Positions 30,358 to 39,807 are shown, numbered from the stretch's first letter. The stretch: 64,000 nt of DNA from Sphingomonas leidyi (GCF_011761945.1 NZ_JAASQV010000001.1:1426001-1490000), one strand, 5' to 3'. Notes: generated from the letters alone by a model not told the origin. Numbers and translations: made by a program.

Positions 30358-31131
30358 TCAGCCGAAGATGGCGACTCCCTGCATCGCCTCGGCGACGGGC
30401 TCGCCCGCCGCGTTCCAGATCGCCATGCGCTGGGTGGAATAGCCGTGATGCGCGGTGTCGGCGGCGGCGTGGAGCAACCACCAGCCATCGGTGGTGCGGG
30501 GCTCGGCGGTCTGGAAATTGATCTGCCAGTTCAGTGAACTGAGCGGCGTGCGGCGTTCCTCGATCAGCTTGAAGGCCGCGGGCGGCAGCGCATCGCCGAT
30601 CGCCATCAGCTCGACAAAGGGGTGGAGGCCGTCGAACGCGCGCAGCCGGGCCCAGCGCAGCCATTCGGCCGGGCGGGTGCCCTCGCGATGGTCCTGGAAG
30701 TTGAAGTTGCCGGTGAAGAAATCCTCGGGCCCCGTATAGAGTTCGGCGTCCGCCGCCGGCGGCGACACGGGCGCGCGTGCCGCCGTGTCATGGGCGAGTG
30801 CCGAGGCAAGCGGTGCCATGAACACGAAGGTGGCGCGCAGGCCCAGCCCCGCTTCCGAGACGACGTCGGACTGGAGGAAGGCGGCGTTGCGGCCGCGCCG
30901 CAGCCGGGTGGCGGTAACGCGGACTTCCCCGGCGAGCGGGCCGATAAAGGCGATCTGGGCCGAGCGGAGCGGCGGCAGGTCGGCCTCGGCTTCGAGCGCC
31001 GCCTGGAGCGCGAGCGCGGCGGAGAGGCCGCCATAGGCGGTGCGCCCCTGCATCCAGTCGGCGGGCACGGCCGTGGTGAAGCCGCCGTCGGTGCGCACGG
31101 CGCCGGCCAATATGTCCGCGAGCGGCGTCAT
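30358..31131 (-). CDS. Acyl-CoA thioesterase-like protein (double hotdog)
   Basis: A 257-residue protein with the pattern of TesB-like double-hotdog thioesterases: an N-terminal half with GRTAYGGLSAALALQAAL and a C-terminal half with LSSLNWQINF and DTAHHGYSTQ. It would hydrolyse acyl-CoA to free acid and CoA. The ATG overlaps the stop of the acyl-CoA ligase by four bases (ATGA), so ligase and thioesterase are made together, a sign of an acyl-CoA balancing or product-release role. Confidence 0.8.
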   Translation of the reverse strand: MTPLADILAGAVRTDGGFTTAVPADWMQGRTAYGGLSAALALQAALEAEADLPPLRSAQIAFIGPLAGEVRVTATRLRRGRNAAFLQSDVVSEAGLGLRATFVFMAPLASALAHDTAARAPVSPPAADAELYTGPEDFFTGNFNFQDHREGTRPAEWLRWARLRAFDGLHPFVELMAIGDALPPAAFKLIEERRTPLSSLNWQINFQTAEPRTTDGWWLLHAAADTAHHGYSTQRMAIWNAAGEPVAEAMQGVAIFG

Positions 31132-32651
31132 GCCGCGGCGTACCGGTCGCGCAGCTCGCGCTTGAGGACCTTGCCGATCGCATTGCGCGGCAGTTCGTCG
31201 AGCTTGACCAGGTCGGCCAGGCGCTGGGTCTTGCCGACCCGGGCGTTGAACCAGGCGAGGACCTCCGCCGGGTCGCCGGGGCCGGTGAAGAAGCCGACCG
31301 GCGTCTCGCCCCATTGCTCGGAAGGGATGCCGACCACTGCGCAATCCGCCACGCCGGGGTGTGCGCCCAGCTCCGCCTCGAGGTCCGAGGGATAGATGTT
31401 GAACCCGCCCGAGATGATCAGGTCCTTCTTGCGGTCCATCAGGATCAGGAAGCCGTCCTCGTCGAAGCGGCCGACATCGCCGTGGCGGATGTAGCGATTG
31501 CCCTCGGCGTCGTGCCAGGTGGCGTCGCGCGTCGCCTCGGCGCGGCCGTGATAGCCGCTCATCATCGCGCCCGAGCGGCCGACCACTTCGCCCATCTCGC
31601 CCTGGGGCACTTCGTTGCCCGCCTCGTCGATCAGCCGGATGTCCTGCCCCGGCAGCGGGGTGCCGACGGTGTGGAGCTTGGTGGGGTGCATGTTGCAGAG
31701 CAGCGCAGTGGTGCCGCCGCCCTCGGTCATGCCGTAATATTCGACGAGCAGGCCCGGCCAGCGGGCGAGCACATCGGCCTTGAGCGCGGCCGAGAAGGGC
31801 GCGCTGGTGCAGGTCTTGAGGACGAAGGCGGAGAGGTCGAAGCTGTCGAAATCGGGCAGCGCCATGATCCGCTGATACTGGACGGGCACGAGCATCGCAT
31901 GGGTGGCGCGGTGCTTCGCCGCCTGAGAGACGAAGCTGTGCGCGTCGAACTTGCCGAGCAGCACCGCCGTGCCGCCCCAGGCGATCGTCGGGATGAAGCT
32001 GACCAGCGTGGTGTTCGAATAGAGCGGGGTGGCGATCATCGTCACCGCATTGGCGAAGCCGCCGGGCGCGCGGGCGATGTGGATCCAGCGCATCGCCTGG
32101 GGCTGGACGATGCCCTTGGGCACGCCGGTGGTGCCGGAGCTGTAGATGATGTTGAACGGATCGTCCGGCCCGACCTCGACCGGTACGGGCCTGCTGCCCT
32201 CGGGCGCCAGGAAGGCGTGGAAGGCGATGCCGGCATCGCCGTCGTCCAGCGCCACGCGCTGCGCCGCGACCGTCGCGTCGCCCAGCGCCCTTGCCCCGGT
32301 GGCATCGAGGAACAGGATCTTCGCGCCGCAATCGGCGATCATCGCGGCGAGTTGCGCCGGCGTGGCCGAAGGCTGGAGCGGCGTGGGGACGCAGCCGGCC
32401 CGCAGCGCGCCGAAAAAGGTGCAGGCATATTCGATCGAGGGCGCCCCCAGGATCGCGACCGCTTCGTTCCTGGCCAGCCCCTCGCGCTGGAGCGCCGCGG
32501 CGACGCGGTCGAGCATCGCATCGAGCGCGGCATAGCCGATCGACCGGTCCTCGCAGATCATCGCCGGCTTGTCCGGCCGCTCCTCCGCATGGCCGCGGAT
32601 CAGATCGGACAATGTGGCGAATTCGCCGGTGAGCATCGCTTCGGTACGCAT
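31128..32651 (-). CDS. Acyl-CoA synthetase, class I adenylate-forming
   Basis: A 507-residue ligase that activates a carboxylic acid through an acyl-AMP to its CoA ester. The P-loop YSSGTTGVPKG, the YYGMTEGGG A5 motif, GDVGRFDEDG, the hinge region KDLIISGGFNIYP and the C-terminal catalytic lysine in RNAIGKVLK are all present, so it should be active. Chain length or ring preference cannot be read from sequence. It is the first gene of a two-gene operon with the thioesterase. Confidence 0.9.
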   Translation of the reverse strand: MRTEAMLTGEFATLSDLIRGHAEERPDKPAMICEDRSIGYAALDAMLDRVAAALQREGLARNEAVAILGAPSIEYACTFFGALRAGCVPTPLQPSATPAQLAAMIADCGAKILFLDATGARALGDATVAAQRVALDDGDAGIAFHAFLAPEGSRPVPVEVGPDDPFNIIYSSGTTGVPKGIVQPQAMRWIHIARAPGGFANAVTMIATPLYSNTTLVSFIPTIAWGGTAVLLGKFDAHSFVSQAAKHRATHAMLVPVQYQRIMALPDFDSFDLSAFVLKTCTSAPFSAALKADVLARWPGLLVEYYGMTEGGGTTALLCNMHPTKLHTVGTPLPGQDIRLIDEAGNEVPQGEMGEVVGRSGAMMSGYHGRAEATRDATWHDAEGNRYIRHGDVGRFDEDGFLILMDRKKDLIISGGFNIYPSDLEAELGAHPGVADCAVVGIPSEQWGETPVGFFTGPGDPAEVLAWFNARVGKTQRLADLVKLDELPRNAIGKVLKRELRDRYAAA

Positions 32652-32724
32652 AGCTTCTCCCCCGTTCCCGGCACGCCTAGAAGAGCGCCGGGACGAAGGC
32701 CATACGCATTCTTCGAAAAAATGC

Positions 32725-33951
32725 CTATTCGCTCGGTTGCGGTTCCGCGGCGGGGGCGGGGCGCATGTGCACGAACAGCGCGATGATCAGCGCGGCGCAG
32801 GCCATCAGCGTACCGGCGACGAGGAAGGCGGCGCCGTCGAAGCCGCGATGGGAGCCGGCTGCCAGCGCCTGGGTGGCGATCAGCGGGCCGAGGATCGCCG
32901 CGACGTTGTTCATGCTCGAGATGCCGCCTTGCAGCGCCCCCTGGTGCGAGGCGCCGACCATGCCCGACAAGGTGCCGTTGAGCGCCGGATAGGCGAAGGC
33001 CCCGAAGGCGCCGACCAGGAAGAAGGCATAGACCTGCCAGCCCTGCTGGATGAAGGCATAGGAGAAGAGCGTGAACGACGCGGCGCAGAGCGCGATCAGC
33101 GCCGCCCCGCGCTCGCCGAACCGCTTGATCACTCGCCCGGTGAGCAGCGCCTGCACCAGCACGGTGAGGAACCCGACATAGGCGAGCGACCAGCCGATCG
33201 CCGTCGCATCCCAGCCGAAGCGGATCGCGGCCCAGAACGACCAGGTGGAGGGATAGACGGTGCCGGCGAGCTGCCAGAAGAACCAGGCGAGCAGCAGCGG
33301 CCCGGCATTGCCGGCATGGAAGAGCGGGCGGAAGGCCCCGATGATGTGCGCGTCGGACCAGCGGAAGGGCCGGCGATTCTCCTTCGCCAGCGTTTCCGGC
33401 AGGAAGAAGAACATCACCACCGCGTTCAGTGCGGCGCAGATCGCGGCGATCAGGAAGGGCGCGCGCAGGCCGAGCACCGAGCTGATCCCGCCCAGCGCCG
33501 GGCCGAGGATGAAGCCGACGCCGAACGCCGCGCCGACCAGCCCGAACACCGCGCTGCGCTTCTCGGGCGGCGTCACGTCGGCGATCACTGCGCTCGCCGG
33601 GCCGAAAGTGGCGCCCGCGATGCCGGCGATGACTCGGCCGACGAACAGCCAGGCGAGGCTGGGCGCGGCGGCCATCAGCGCATAGTCGATCGCGAAGGCG
33701 ACCATCGACAGGATCAGCACCGGGCGGCGGCCATAGCGATCACCCAGATTGCCGAGCACCGGGCCGGCGAAGAAGCCGGCGATGGCGAAGGCGGCGAGCA
33801 TCCAGCCGGCGATGCGGGTGGCGGCGTCGAGCTCGACATGCCCCAGCTCGGTGACGAGTGCGGGCAGCACCGGCATGACGATGCCGAAGCCGATCACGTC
33901 GATGAGCACGGCGATCAGCACGATCGGCACCGCGCGATGTTCGAACTTCAT
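32725..33951 (-). CDS. MFS transporter, TetA/TCR-like
   Basis: A 408-residue transporter with about 12 membrane segments. The N-terminal FGIVMPVLPALV, the loop 2-3 motif A (GNLGDRYGRRPVLI) and GRVIAGIAGATFGPASAVIADVT match the TCR/Tet drug-proton antiporter branch. Many chromosomal members are not resistance genes. The ATG at 33951 has AAGGGG in front. It is divergent from the acyl-CoA dehydrogenase at 34166, so it might export an intermediate of that pathway; this is only positional. Confidence 0.87.
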   Translation of the reverse strand: MKFEHRAVPIVLIAVLIDVIGFGIVMPVLPALVTELGHVELDAATRIAGWMLAAFAIAGFFAGPVLGNLGDRYGRRPVLILSMVAFAIDYALMAAAPSLAWLFVGRVIAGIAGATFGPASAVIADVTPPEKRSAVFGLVGAAFGVGFILGPALGGISSVLGLRAPFLIAAICAALNAVVMFFFLPETLAKENRRPFRWSDAHIIGAFRPLFHAGNAGPLLLAWFFWQLAGTVYPSTWSFWAAIRFGWDATAIGWSLAYVGFLTVLVQALLTGRVIKRFGERGAALIALCAASFTLFSYAFIQQGWQVYAFFLVGAFGAFAYPALNGTLSGMVGASHQGALQGGISSMNNVAAILGPLIATQALAAGSHRGFDGAAFLVAGTLMACAALIIALFVHMRPAPAAEPQPSE

Positions 33952-34106
33952 GATTATCCCCTTTTCCGGCCCCTTAGCAGAGGCGGGCATTCCCGCCACG
34001 CGCAATATCTTCGGAACATAATGGGAACAATGCCGCCGTGGCAAGTGGCGGTCATGAAGGATGGCCGGGGATGGCGGAGGGGCGGCGCGCGCGACGATGG
34101 AATGGC

Positions 34107-34135
34107 TTGACGCCCGCGTAGCCGTACCGCAAATT
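34107..34135 (+). promoter_or_regulatory. Candidate sigma-70-type promoter for the dehydrogenase operon
   Basis: TTGACG (34107-34112), 17 bases, then CAAATT (34130-34135), 30 bases before the ATG of the dehydrogenase at 34166. The -35 is a good match and the -10 a weak one. Confidence 0.3.
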
Positions 34136-34165
34136 CGAAACGACAAGAACATCCGGAGTAGAGTG

Positions 34166-35386
34166 ATGGCCACGGCCCCCGATATCGACGCCCCGGCGAA
34201 TCCCCTGGATGCGTTCCGCGCCGAGGCCCGCGCATGGATCGCGGCCAATTTCCCGCCAGCCCTGAAGGGCAAGGACAATGCGATGTCCGCGATCGAGGGC
34301 CCGCACGAGAATTCGCCCGAGGAAGCCGCCTGGCAGCAGGCGATGGGCGACAAGGGCTGGGGCGTGCCGACCTGGCCCAGGGAATATGGCGGCGGCGGCC
34401 TGAGCCGGGCCGAGGCGCGGATCCTCCAGGAAGAGATGCAGCGCGCGGGCGCCTGGAACCCGATCGGCGGCATGGGCGTGATGATGTTCGGCCCGACCCT
34501 GCTCGAATATGGCTCGGAGGAGCAGAAGCGCGCGCATATCCCGGCGATCGCCAAGGGGCTGGTGCGCTGGTGCCAGGGCTATTCGGAGCCGGGCGCGGGA
34601 TCGGACCTCGCCTCGCTCCAGACCTTTGCCGAGGACCATGGCGACCATTATGTCGTCAACGGCCAGAAGACCTGGACCAGCGGCGGGCAATGGGCGGACA
34701 AATGCTTCATGCTGGTCCGCACGGACAAGACGAAGAAGCATGAGGGCATCACCTTCCTGCTGGTCGACATGGACACGCCGGGCGTGGAAGTGAAGCCGAT
34801 CCGGCTGATCTCGGGCAGCTCGCCCTTTTGCGAGACGTTCTTCACCGATGTGAAGGTGCCCAAGGCCAACCGGGTGGGCCAGGAAGGCGAGGGCTGGACG
34901 ATCGGCAAGCGGCTGCTCCAGCACGAGCGCTCCAGCCTGTCGGGCGGCGGATCGGCGGCAGGGCGGATGTTCGCCGGCGCCTCGCTGGGGCAGATCGCCA
35001 AGAAACATGTCGGCGTGGATGCCGAGGGGCGGATCGCGGACGCCGATCTGCGCGGCCGGATCGCCCGGCACGAGATGGACCTGCGCAGCTTCATGCTGAC
35101 GCTGCGGCGCACCGCGCTGGAGGCCAAGTCCAACCAGGGGCCGAGCGCCGCCACTTCGATCATGAAGAATGTCGGCGCGCGGATCATGCAGGAGCGCTCG
35201 GAGCTGCTGATCGAGATCCGCGGGCTGGCCGGCCTCGGCTGGGACGGCGACGGGTTCGAGGAAGACGCGATCAAGGACGTGCGCAGCTGGCTCTTCGGCA
35301 AGGCGGTGTCGATCTATGGCGGCTCGACCGAGATCCAGAACAACGTGATCGCCAAGCGCATCCTGGGGATGCTGGACCATCAATAG
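34166..35386 (+). CDS. Acyl-CoA dehydrogenase, alpha-type (FadE)
   Basis: A 406-residue FAD enzyme for alpha,beta-dehydrogenation of acyl-CoA. Conserved parts: WCQGYSEPGAGSDLAS, the flavin-proximal NGQKTWTS, and IYGGSTEIQNNVIAKRILG at the end. The usual short/medium-chain base position (Glu in YEGT) is Gly here, but Glu254 in LQHERSSLSGGG lies where isovaleryl-CoA dehydrogenase-type enzymes keep their base. The C-terminal half lacks the RxxFG motif. This is the layout of the catalytic subunit in heteromeric steroid-type dehydrogenases. The partner is the next gene. GGAG lies eight bases before the ATG. Confidence 0.88.
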   Translation: MATAPDIDAPANPLDAFRAEARAWIAANFPPALKGKDNAMSAIEGPHENSPEEAAWQQAMGDKGWGVPTWPREYGGGGLSRAEARILQEEMQRAGAWNPIGGMGVMMFGPTLLEYGSEEQKRAHIPAIAKGLVRWCQGYSEPGAGSDLASLQTFAEDHGDHYVVNGQKTWTSGGQWADKCFMLVRTDKTKKHEGITFLLVDMDTPGVEVKPIRLISGSSPFCETFFTDVKVPKANRVGQEGEGWTIGKRLLQHERSSLSGGGSAAGRMFAGASLGQIAKKHVGVDAEGRIADADLRGRIARHEMDLRSFMLTLRRTALEAKSNQGPSAATSIMKNVGARIMQERSELLIEIRGLAGLGWDGDGFEEDAIKDVRSWLFGKAVSIYGGSTEIQNNVIAKRILGMLDHQ

Positions 35387-35389
35387 TTG

Positions 35390-35487
35390 CTCCCTCTCTC
35401 CTTCGGGGGAGAGGGCCGGGGAGAGGGGGAGAGCGCGGGTGGCATGCCCCTCTCCCCGACCCTCTCCCCGCAAGCGGAGAGAGGGAG
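35390..35487. repeat. Family A palindromic repeat, copy A1
   Basis: A 98-base element bounded by perfect 12-bp inverted ends (CTCCCTCTCTCC and GGAGAGAGGGAG). Each half can fold into its own hairpin, giving a two-hairpin, REP/BIME-like layout. It lies between the two dehydrogenase genes, four bases after the first stop, and its right end supplies the purine-rich ribosome binding site of the second gene. Related copies are at 58022-58117 (same junction type, same orientation relative to the genes) and 59290-59403. Confidence 0.8.
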
Positions 35488-35491
35488 TTTC

Positions 35492-36562
35492 ATGGCAATC
35501 CTGACCGAAGAACAGACGATGCTGCGCGACATGGCGCGCGAATGGGCGGACAACGAGGCCCCCGTCACTGCGTTTCGCAAGATGCGCGATGCCGCCCCGG
35601 CCGCCGGCTATGACGCGGAAATGTGGCGGGCCCAGGCCGAGATGGGCTGGGCCGGCATCCTGGTGCCCGAGGCGCAGGGCGGGGCGGGGATGGGCTATGT
35701 CTCGCTGGGCCTGGTGCTCGAGCAGCTCGGCCGCAACTTGGTCGCGACGCCGCTCGCCGCCACTGCGGCGGCGACCAGCGCGATCCTGATGGGCGGATCG
35801 GAAGCGCAGAAGGCGGAATGGCTGCCGAGGATCGCGGCGGGCGCGCTGGTTGCCACGCTGGCGATCGACGAGGGCCCGCGTTTCGATCCATCGAAGATCG
35901 CGACGAAAGTGGAGGGCGGCAAGCTCAGCGGCGTGAAGGCCTTCGTGCCCGAGGGCGACAGCGCGCAGCTGTTCGTGGTGGCGGCGACGGACGGGCTGTA
36001 TCTCGTCTCGGGCGATGCCGGCGTGACGCGGTCGCCGCGTCACCTGACCGACGCGCGCAGCCATGCGCAGGTGACGTTCGACCGCGCGCCGGCCGAGGCG
36101 CTGGGCGGCGGCGCGGAGCTGATCGCGCAGGTGGCGGACCGAGCGGCGGCGGCGAGTGCGGCGGAGATGCTCGGCATGGCCGAGAGCGCCTTTGCCCAGA
36201 CCAACGACTATCTGAAGACGCGGGTCCAGTTCGGGCAGGTGCTGGCGAGCTTCCAGGCGCTGCAGCATCGCATGGCGAAGATGTTCACCGAGCTGGAGCT
36301 GTGCCGCTCGGCGGTGGAGGGCGCGCTGGAGGCGATCGACAGCGGGCGCGCGAACGTGGCGCAGGAAGCGAGCCTGGCCAAGGCGGTGGCGAACGAGACG
36401 CTGCACCTGGTCAGCCGCGAGATGATCCAGCTGCACGGCGGCATCGGCATGACCGACGAGCATGACGCGGGCTTCTACCTGAAGCGCGCGCGGGTGCTGG
36501 AGGCGCAATGGGGCAACGCCGCCTGGCATCGCGACCGGTTCGCTCGGCTGAACGGATATTGA
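35492..36562 (+). CDS. Acyl-CoA dehydrogenase, beta-type partner (FadE)
   Basis: A 356-residue dehydrogenase-fold protein. It keeps the C-terminal pattern KTRVQFGQVLASFQALQHRMA and the LHGGIGMTDEHD segment, but where the alpha protein has its candidate base this one reads VADRAAAASA, without Glu. It also lacks the YEGT-type Glu, so it is probably the structural, FAD-sharing subunit of an alpha2beta2 enzyme with the previous gene. The ATG at 35492 is read from a site inside repeat A1 (GGGAG at 35483-35487). An upstream ATG in the repeat would give an unlikely 35-residue extension. Confidence 0.87.
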   Translation: MAILTEEQTMLRDMAREWADNEAPVTAFRKMRDAAPAAGYDAEMWRAQAEMGWAGILVPEAQGGAGMGYVSLGLVLEQLGRNLVATPLAATAAATSAILMGGSEAQKAEWLPRIAAGALVATLAIDEGPRFDPSKIATKVEGGKLSGVKAFVPEGDSAQLFVVAATDGLYLVSGDAGVTRSPRHLTDARSHAQVTFDRAPAEALGGGAELIAQVADRAAAASAAEMLGMAESAFAQTNDYLKTRVQFGQVLASFQALQHRMAKMFTELELCRSAVEGALEAIDSGRANVAQEASLAKAVANETLHLVSREMIQLHGGIGMTDEHDAGFYLKRARVLEAQWGNAAWHRDRFARLNGY

Positions 36563-36610
36563 GGCGCGCCGGCGACATTTTCGATCGCCGCTATTCTCAT
36601 GGGTCCCGCG

Positions 36611-36694
36611 CCGTCATTCCCGCGGAAGTGGGGATTCAGAGGCATGAAGGGCATCGCGCTGCCACTCCGGATCCCCGCCTTCGCGGGATGACGG
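36611..36694. repeat. Family B palindromic repeat, copy B1
   Basis: An 84-base element with inverted ends (CCGTCATTCCCGC ... GCGGGATGACGG) and two inner hairpins. It lies 49 bases after the dehydrogenase stop, inside the 351-base gap before the TonB receptor. This repeat type is one I recognise as common in proteobacterial genomes. Other copies here: 49059, 51277 (partial), 56782 and 61466. The rest of the gap holds no gene that I can see. Confidence 0.82.
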
Positions 36695-36834
36695 CTTGGA
36701 GCTGACGAACCGCGTAGAAATGACGGGCCGGCATTCGAAGATCGATTCGGCCAAGCGGTGGAGACATAAGCCAGCAATATATGACATTTGCGCAACACTG
36801 CTGAGTTAGTCCCCTTTTGCAACCTTTGTTCTGC

Positions 36835-36865
36835 TTGACGTCCCTCCGGGACCTGTCAGTATTCG
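36835..36865 (+). promoter_or_regulatory. Possible promoter of the TonB receptor gene
   Basis: TTGACG (36835-36840) is followed after 17-19 bases by AGTATT/TATTCG. The spacer carries a small inverted repeat (GTCCC-TCC-GGGAC). A TTGCGCAA palindrome lies further upstream at 36788-36795. The -10 is weak. Confidence 0.3.
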
Positions 36866-36913
36866 AGGATAGGGTATGGAGCCGGCAAAGTGCTCTGGCC
36901 CGTGGTGGGAGAG

Positions 36914-39691
36914 ATGATGATGATGCGGTTACGCCTTTTGTCGTGCGTTGCTGTTCCTGCGCTCAGCTTTGCTCTGGCGGCCCCTGCCTTCGCGCAGGAC
37001 AGCCAGACGCCGGCCGACGCGACTGCCCAGAACCAGGCCGAGCAGAACACGGGAACACGCGATCCCAACGAGATCGTCGTCACCGCCCAGGGCCGCGCCC
37101 AGGTGCTCGCCGACGTGCCGCTCGCCGTCTCGGCAGTGACCGCCACCCAGCTTGAGCGCACCGGCGCCAACGACATTCGCGCGCTCAACCAGGTCGCCCC
37201 CTCGCTGCTCGTCTCCTCGACCGGCAGCGATGCCAACACTTCCGCCCGCATCCGCGGCGTCGGCACGGTGGGCGACAATCCCGGCCTGGAAAGCTCGGTC
37301 GCGACCTTCATCGACGGCGTCTACCGCTCGCGCACCGGCCTGGGCTTGAACGATCTGGGCGAGATCGAGCGCATCGAAGTGCTGCGCGGGCCGCAGGGCA
37401 CGCTGGGCGGGCGCAACGCCTCGGCCGGCATGCTCAGCGTCACCACCAAGGGGCCGGAGTTCACCTTTGGCGGCATGGCCGAGGCGACCTACGGCAATTA
37501 CGACGCGTGGCGCCTGCAGGGCGCGGTGACGGGGCCGCTCTCCGAGCAGGTCGCGTTCCGCCTCGACGGGCTCTATTCGAAGCGCGACGGCTTCTATCAC
37601 GACGTGAATACCGGGCGGGACATCAACAATCGCGACCGCTATCTCGTCCGCGGCCAGCTGCTGTTCCAGCCGAGCTCCGATCTCTCCGTCCGGCTGATCG
37701 GCGACTATAGCTATCGCAAGGAGGATTGCTGCGCCGCCGTCTATGCGACCGCCGACGTGTCGCAGGCCAATGCCTATGTCTCGCCGACCAATCCCGGGCT
37801 GATCGCACCGGGCACGCCGGTGGCGACGGTGCTGACCGGGATCACGGGCACGACCTTCGCGCAGTATTTCCCGGGCTACAACAACGCCTATTCGCGCCGC
37901 ATCGCGACCAGCGCCAACCGCTCCTATACCGGCAAGACCAAGGACTGGGGCTTTTCGGGCGAGGTCAACTGGAACCTGGGCGGCGTCGAGCTGACGTCGA
38001 TCACCGCCTATCGCAACTATGACAACACCCAGGCGGCCGATGCCGATTACGGCCTGGCCGACATCCTCTATTTCGGCCCGAAGAGCGGCCGCCAGTTCAA
38101 GACCTTCACGCAGGAGCTGCGCTTCCACGGCGAGGCGTTCGGCGGCAAGCTCGACTGGCTGGTGGGCGGCTATTACGCACACGAGGACCTGGACACGAAG
38201 AGCGAGCTGAAGTTCGGCAACGATTATGGCCGGTTCGCCGCCTGCCGCATCGTCTATGGCTCGTTCAGCGCCTTCTACAATCCGAACAATGTCGGCTGCC
38301 TGACGCCCACCGGCGTCGCGGTGCTGAGCAACACGCTCGGGCCGCTCGGCGCGGCGGGCGCGGCGATGGTCGGCGGGCTGCAGCGGCTCGACACCGTGCG
38401 CAATGTCGGTGACGACACGGCGAACTTCGACCAGACCAGCTCGAACTTCGCCTTCTTCACGCACAATATCTTTCACGTCACCAGCAACGTGGATCTGACG
38501 GTGGGCCTGCGCTACACCAACGAGACCAAGAAGCTGAACGCGAACTTCAACAATACCAACACGATATGCCCGGTGCAGCAGGCGAATCTGCTGCCCTTCA
38601 TGGGCGTGCCCGCCCTGGCGCCGCTCGCGGGCGGCATCATCACGCTGAGCTGCCAGGGCGGCTCGTCCTCGGCGCTCAACGGGCTGACGCTGAACGACCA
38701 GCGCAAGGAGAACAAGTTCACCGGCACCGCGATCCTTTCGTGGAAGCCGGTCGACAACATCCTGCTCTATGCAAGCTATTCGCGCGGCTACAAGGCCGGC
38801 GGCTTCAACCTCGATCGCTCGGCCTTCAAGAACCCGAACCCGGCCCAGCCGCTGCCGATCTTCCCGATCAGCCTGGCCAATGCCGGCTATTATGCCGATG
38901 TGCTCCAGTTCGAGGAGGAGACGGTCACCGCCTATGAAGCGGGCATGAAGCTCTCGACCAGGGGCTTCAACCTGAACGTCGCCGGCTTCCGCCAGGAATT
39001 CAGCAACTTCCAGCTGAACACGTTCAACGGCACGGTGTACCTGGTCCAGAACATCAATGGCTGCAAGGTCGACCTGGGCGGCGGCGATCGCGACCTGAGC
39101 GCCACGACCGGCGCCTGCCCGTCGAACCAGATCAAGCCGGGCGTGGTCTCGACCGGTTTCGAAGTCGAAATGGGCATGTCGCCGGTGCGCGACCTGAACT
39201 TCAACTTCGGCGTGACCTATGCCAAGACCAAATATGCCAACAACCTGGTCGGCTCGGGGAGCGGCGCGCCGCTCGATCCGGCGCTGCGCCTGCTGCCGGG
39301 CCAGCTCCTCTCGAACGCACCCGAATGGGTGGTGACGAGCTCGGCGGGCTGGACGCCGTCGCTGGGCGGATCGCTGCGCGGCCTGCTCTATGTCGATGCC
39401 CGCCTGGCGGATCGCTACAACACCGGCTCGGACCTGTTCCCGCAGAAGGAGCAGCAGAGCTTCGTGGTGGTCAATGGCCGTATCGGCATCAGCGGCAACG
39501 ACCAGCTCTGGGCGCTGGAGTTCTGGGTCCAGAACGCGACCAAGGCCAATTACATGCAGGTTGGCTTCAGCTCGCCCTTCCAGGCGGTGAGCACCACGCC
39601 GACGCCGGGCTATCCGGGCGGGTCGCAGATCTTCTCGGCCTATCTCGCCGAGCCGCGGACCTATGGCATCACGCTGCGTTCGCGCTTCTGA
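36914..39691 (+). CDS. TonB-dependent outer membrane receptor
   Basis: A receptor of 925 residues with a signal peptide ending AFAQ, a TonB-box-like segment (DPNEIVVTAQ), a plug domain (LNQVAPSLLVSSTG, GVYRSRTG, IERIEVLRGPQGTLGGRNASAG) and a 22-strand-type barrel ending in Phe (ITLRSRF). The large extracellular loops contain several Cys pairs. The ligand is unknown; sphingomonads use many such receptors for sugars, aromatics and metals. Four ATGs in a row open the gene; the first (36914) has GGGAG in front. It sits beside an acyl-CoA dehydrogenase pair, so a hydrophobic or plant-derived substrate is conceivable. Confidence 0.92.
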   Translation: MMMMRLRLLSCVAVPALSFALAAPAFAQDSQTPADATAQNQAEQNTGTRDPNEIVVTAQGRAQVLADVPLAVSAVTATQLERTGANDIRALNQVAPSLLVSSTGSDANTSARIRGVGTVGDNPGLESSVATFIDGVYRSRTGLGLNDLGEIERIEVLRGPQGTLGGRNASAGMLSVTTKGPEFTFGGMAEATYGNYDAWRLQGAVTGPLSEQVAFRLDGLYSKRDGFYHDVNTGRDINNRDRYLVRGQLLFQPSSDLSVRLIGDYSYRKEDCCAAVYATADVSQANAYVSPTNPGLIAPGTPVATVLTGITGTTFAQYFPGYNNAYSRRIATSANRSYTGKTKDWGFSGEVNWNLGGVELTSITAYRNYDNTQAADADYGLADILYFGPKSGRQFKTFTQELRFHGEAFGGKLDWLVGGYYAHEDLDTKSELKFGNDYGRFAACRIVYGSFSAFYNPNNVGCLTPTGVAVLSNTLGPLGAAGAAMVGGLQRLDTVRNVGDDTANFDQTSSNFAFFTHNIFHVTSNVDLTVGLRYTNETKKLNANFNNTNTICPVQQANLLPFMGVPALAPLAGGIITLSCQGGSSSALNGLTLNDQRKENKFTGTAILSWKPVDNILLYASYSRGYKAGGFNLDRSAFKNPNPAQPLPIFPISLANAGYYADVLQFEEETVTAYEAGMKLSTRGFNLNVAGFRQEFSNFQLNTFNGTVYLVQNINGCKVDLGGGDRDLSATTGACPSNQIKPGVVSTGFEVEMGMSPVRDLNFNFGVTYAKTKYANNLVGSGSGAPLDPALRLLPGQLLSNAPEWVVTSSAGWTPSLGGSLRGLLYVDARLADRYNTGSDLFPQKEQQSFVVVNGRIGISGNDQLWALEFWVQNATKANYMQVGFSSPFQAVSTTPTPGYPGGSQIFSAYLAEPRTYGITLRSRF

Positions 39692-39711
39692 CGCCTGAGG
39701 GAGGGATCGGG

Positions 39712-39744
39712 ACGGGCCCGCGGAGCGATCCGCGGGCCCGTTTC
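39712..39744 (+). terminator. Terminator of the TonB receptor gene
   Basis: ACGGGCCCGCGGA, a four-base GCGA loop and the exact complement form a 13-bp stem followed by TTTCGCTGTTT, 21 bases after the receptor stop. Confidence 0.85.
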
Positions 39745-39807
39745 GCTGTTTCAGACGCGGTTCAGCCGGCAGGCCGGAGAACGGCATCGATTCTGGAGAA
39801 ATGGCCC

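Noticed and set aside
32725..33951. Tetracycline efflux pump
   Set aside because: The sequence belongs to the TCR-like MFS branch, but there is no TetR repressor paired with it and many chromosomal members have other roles.
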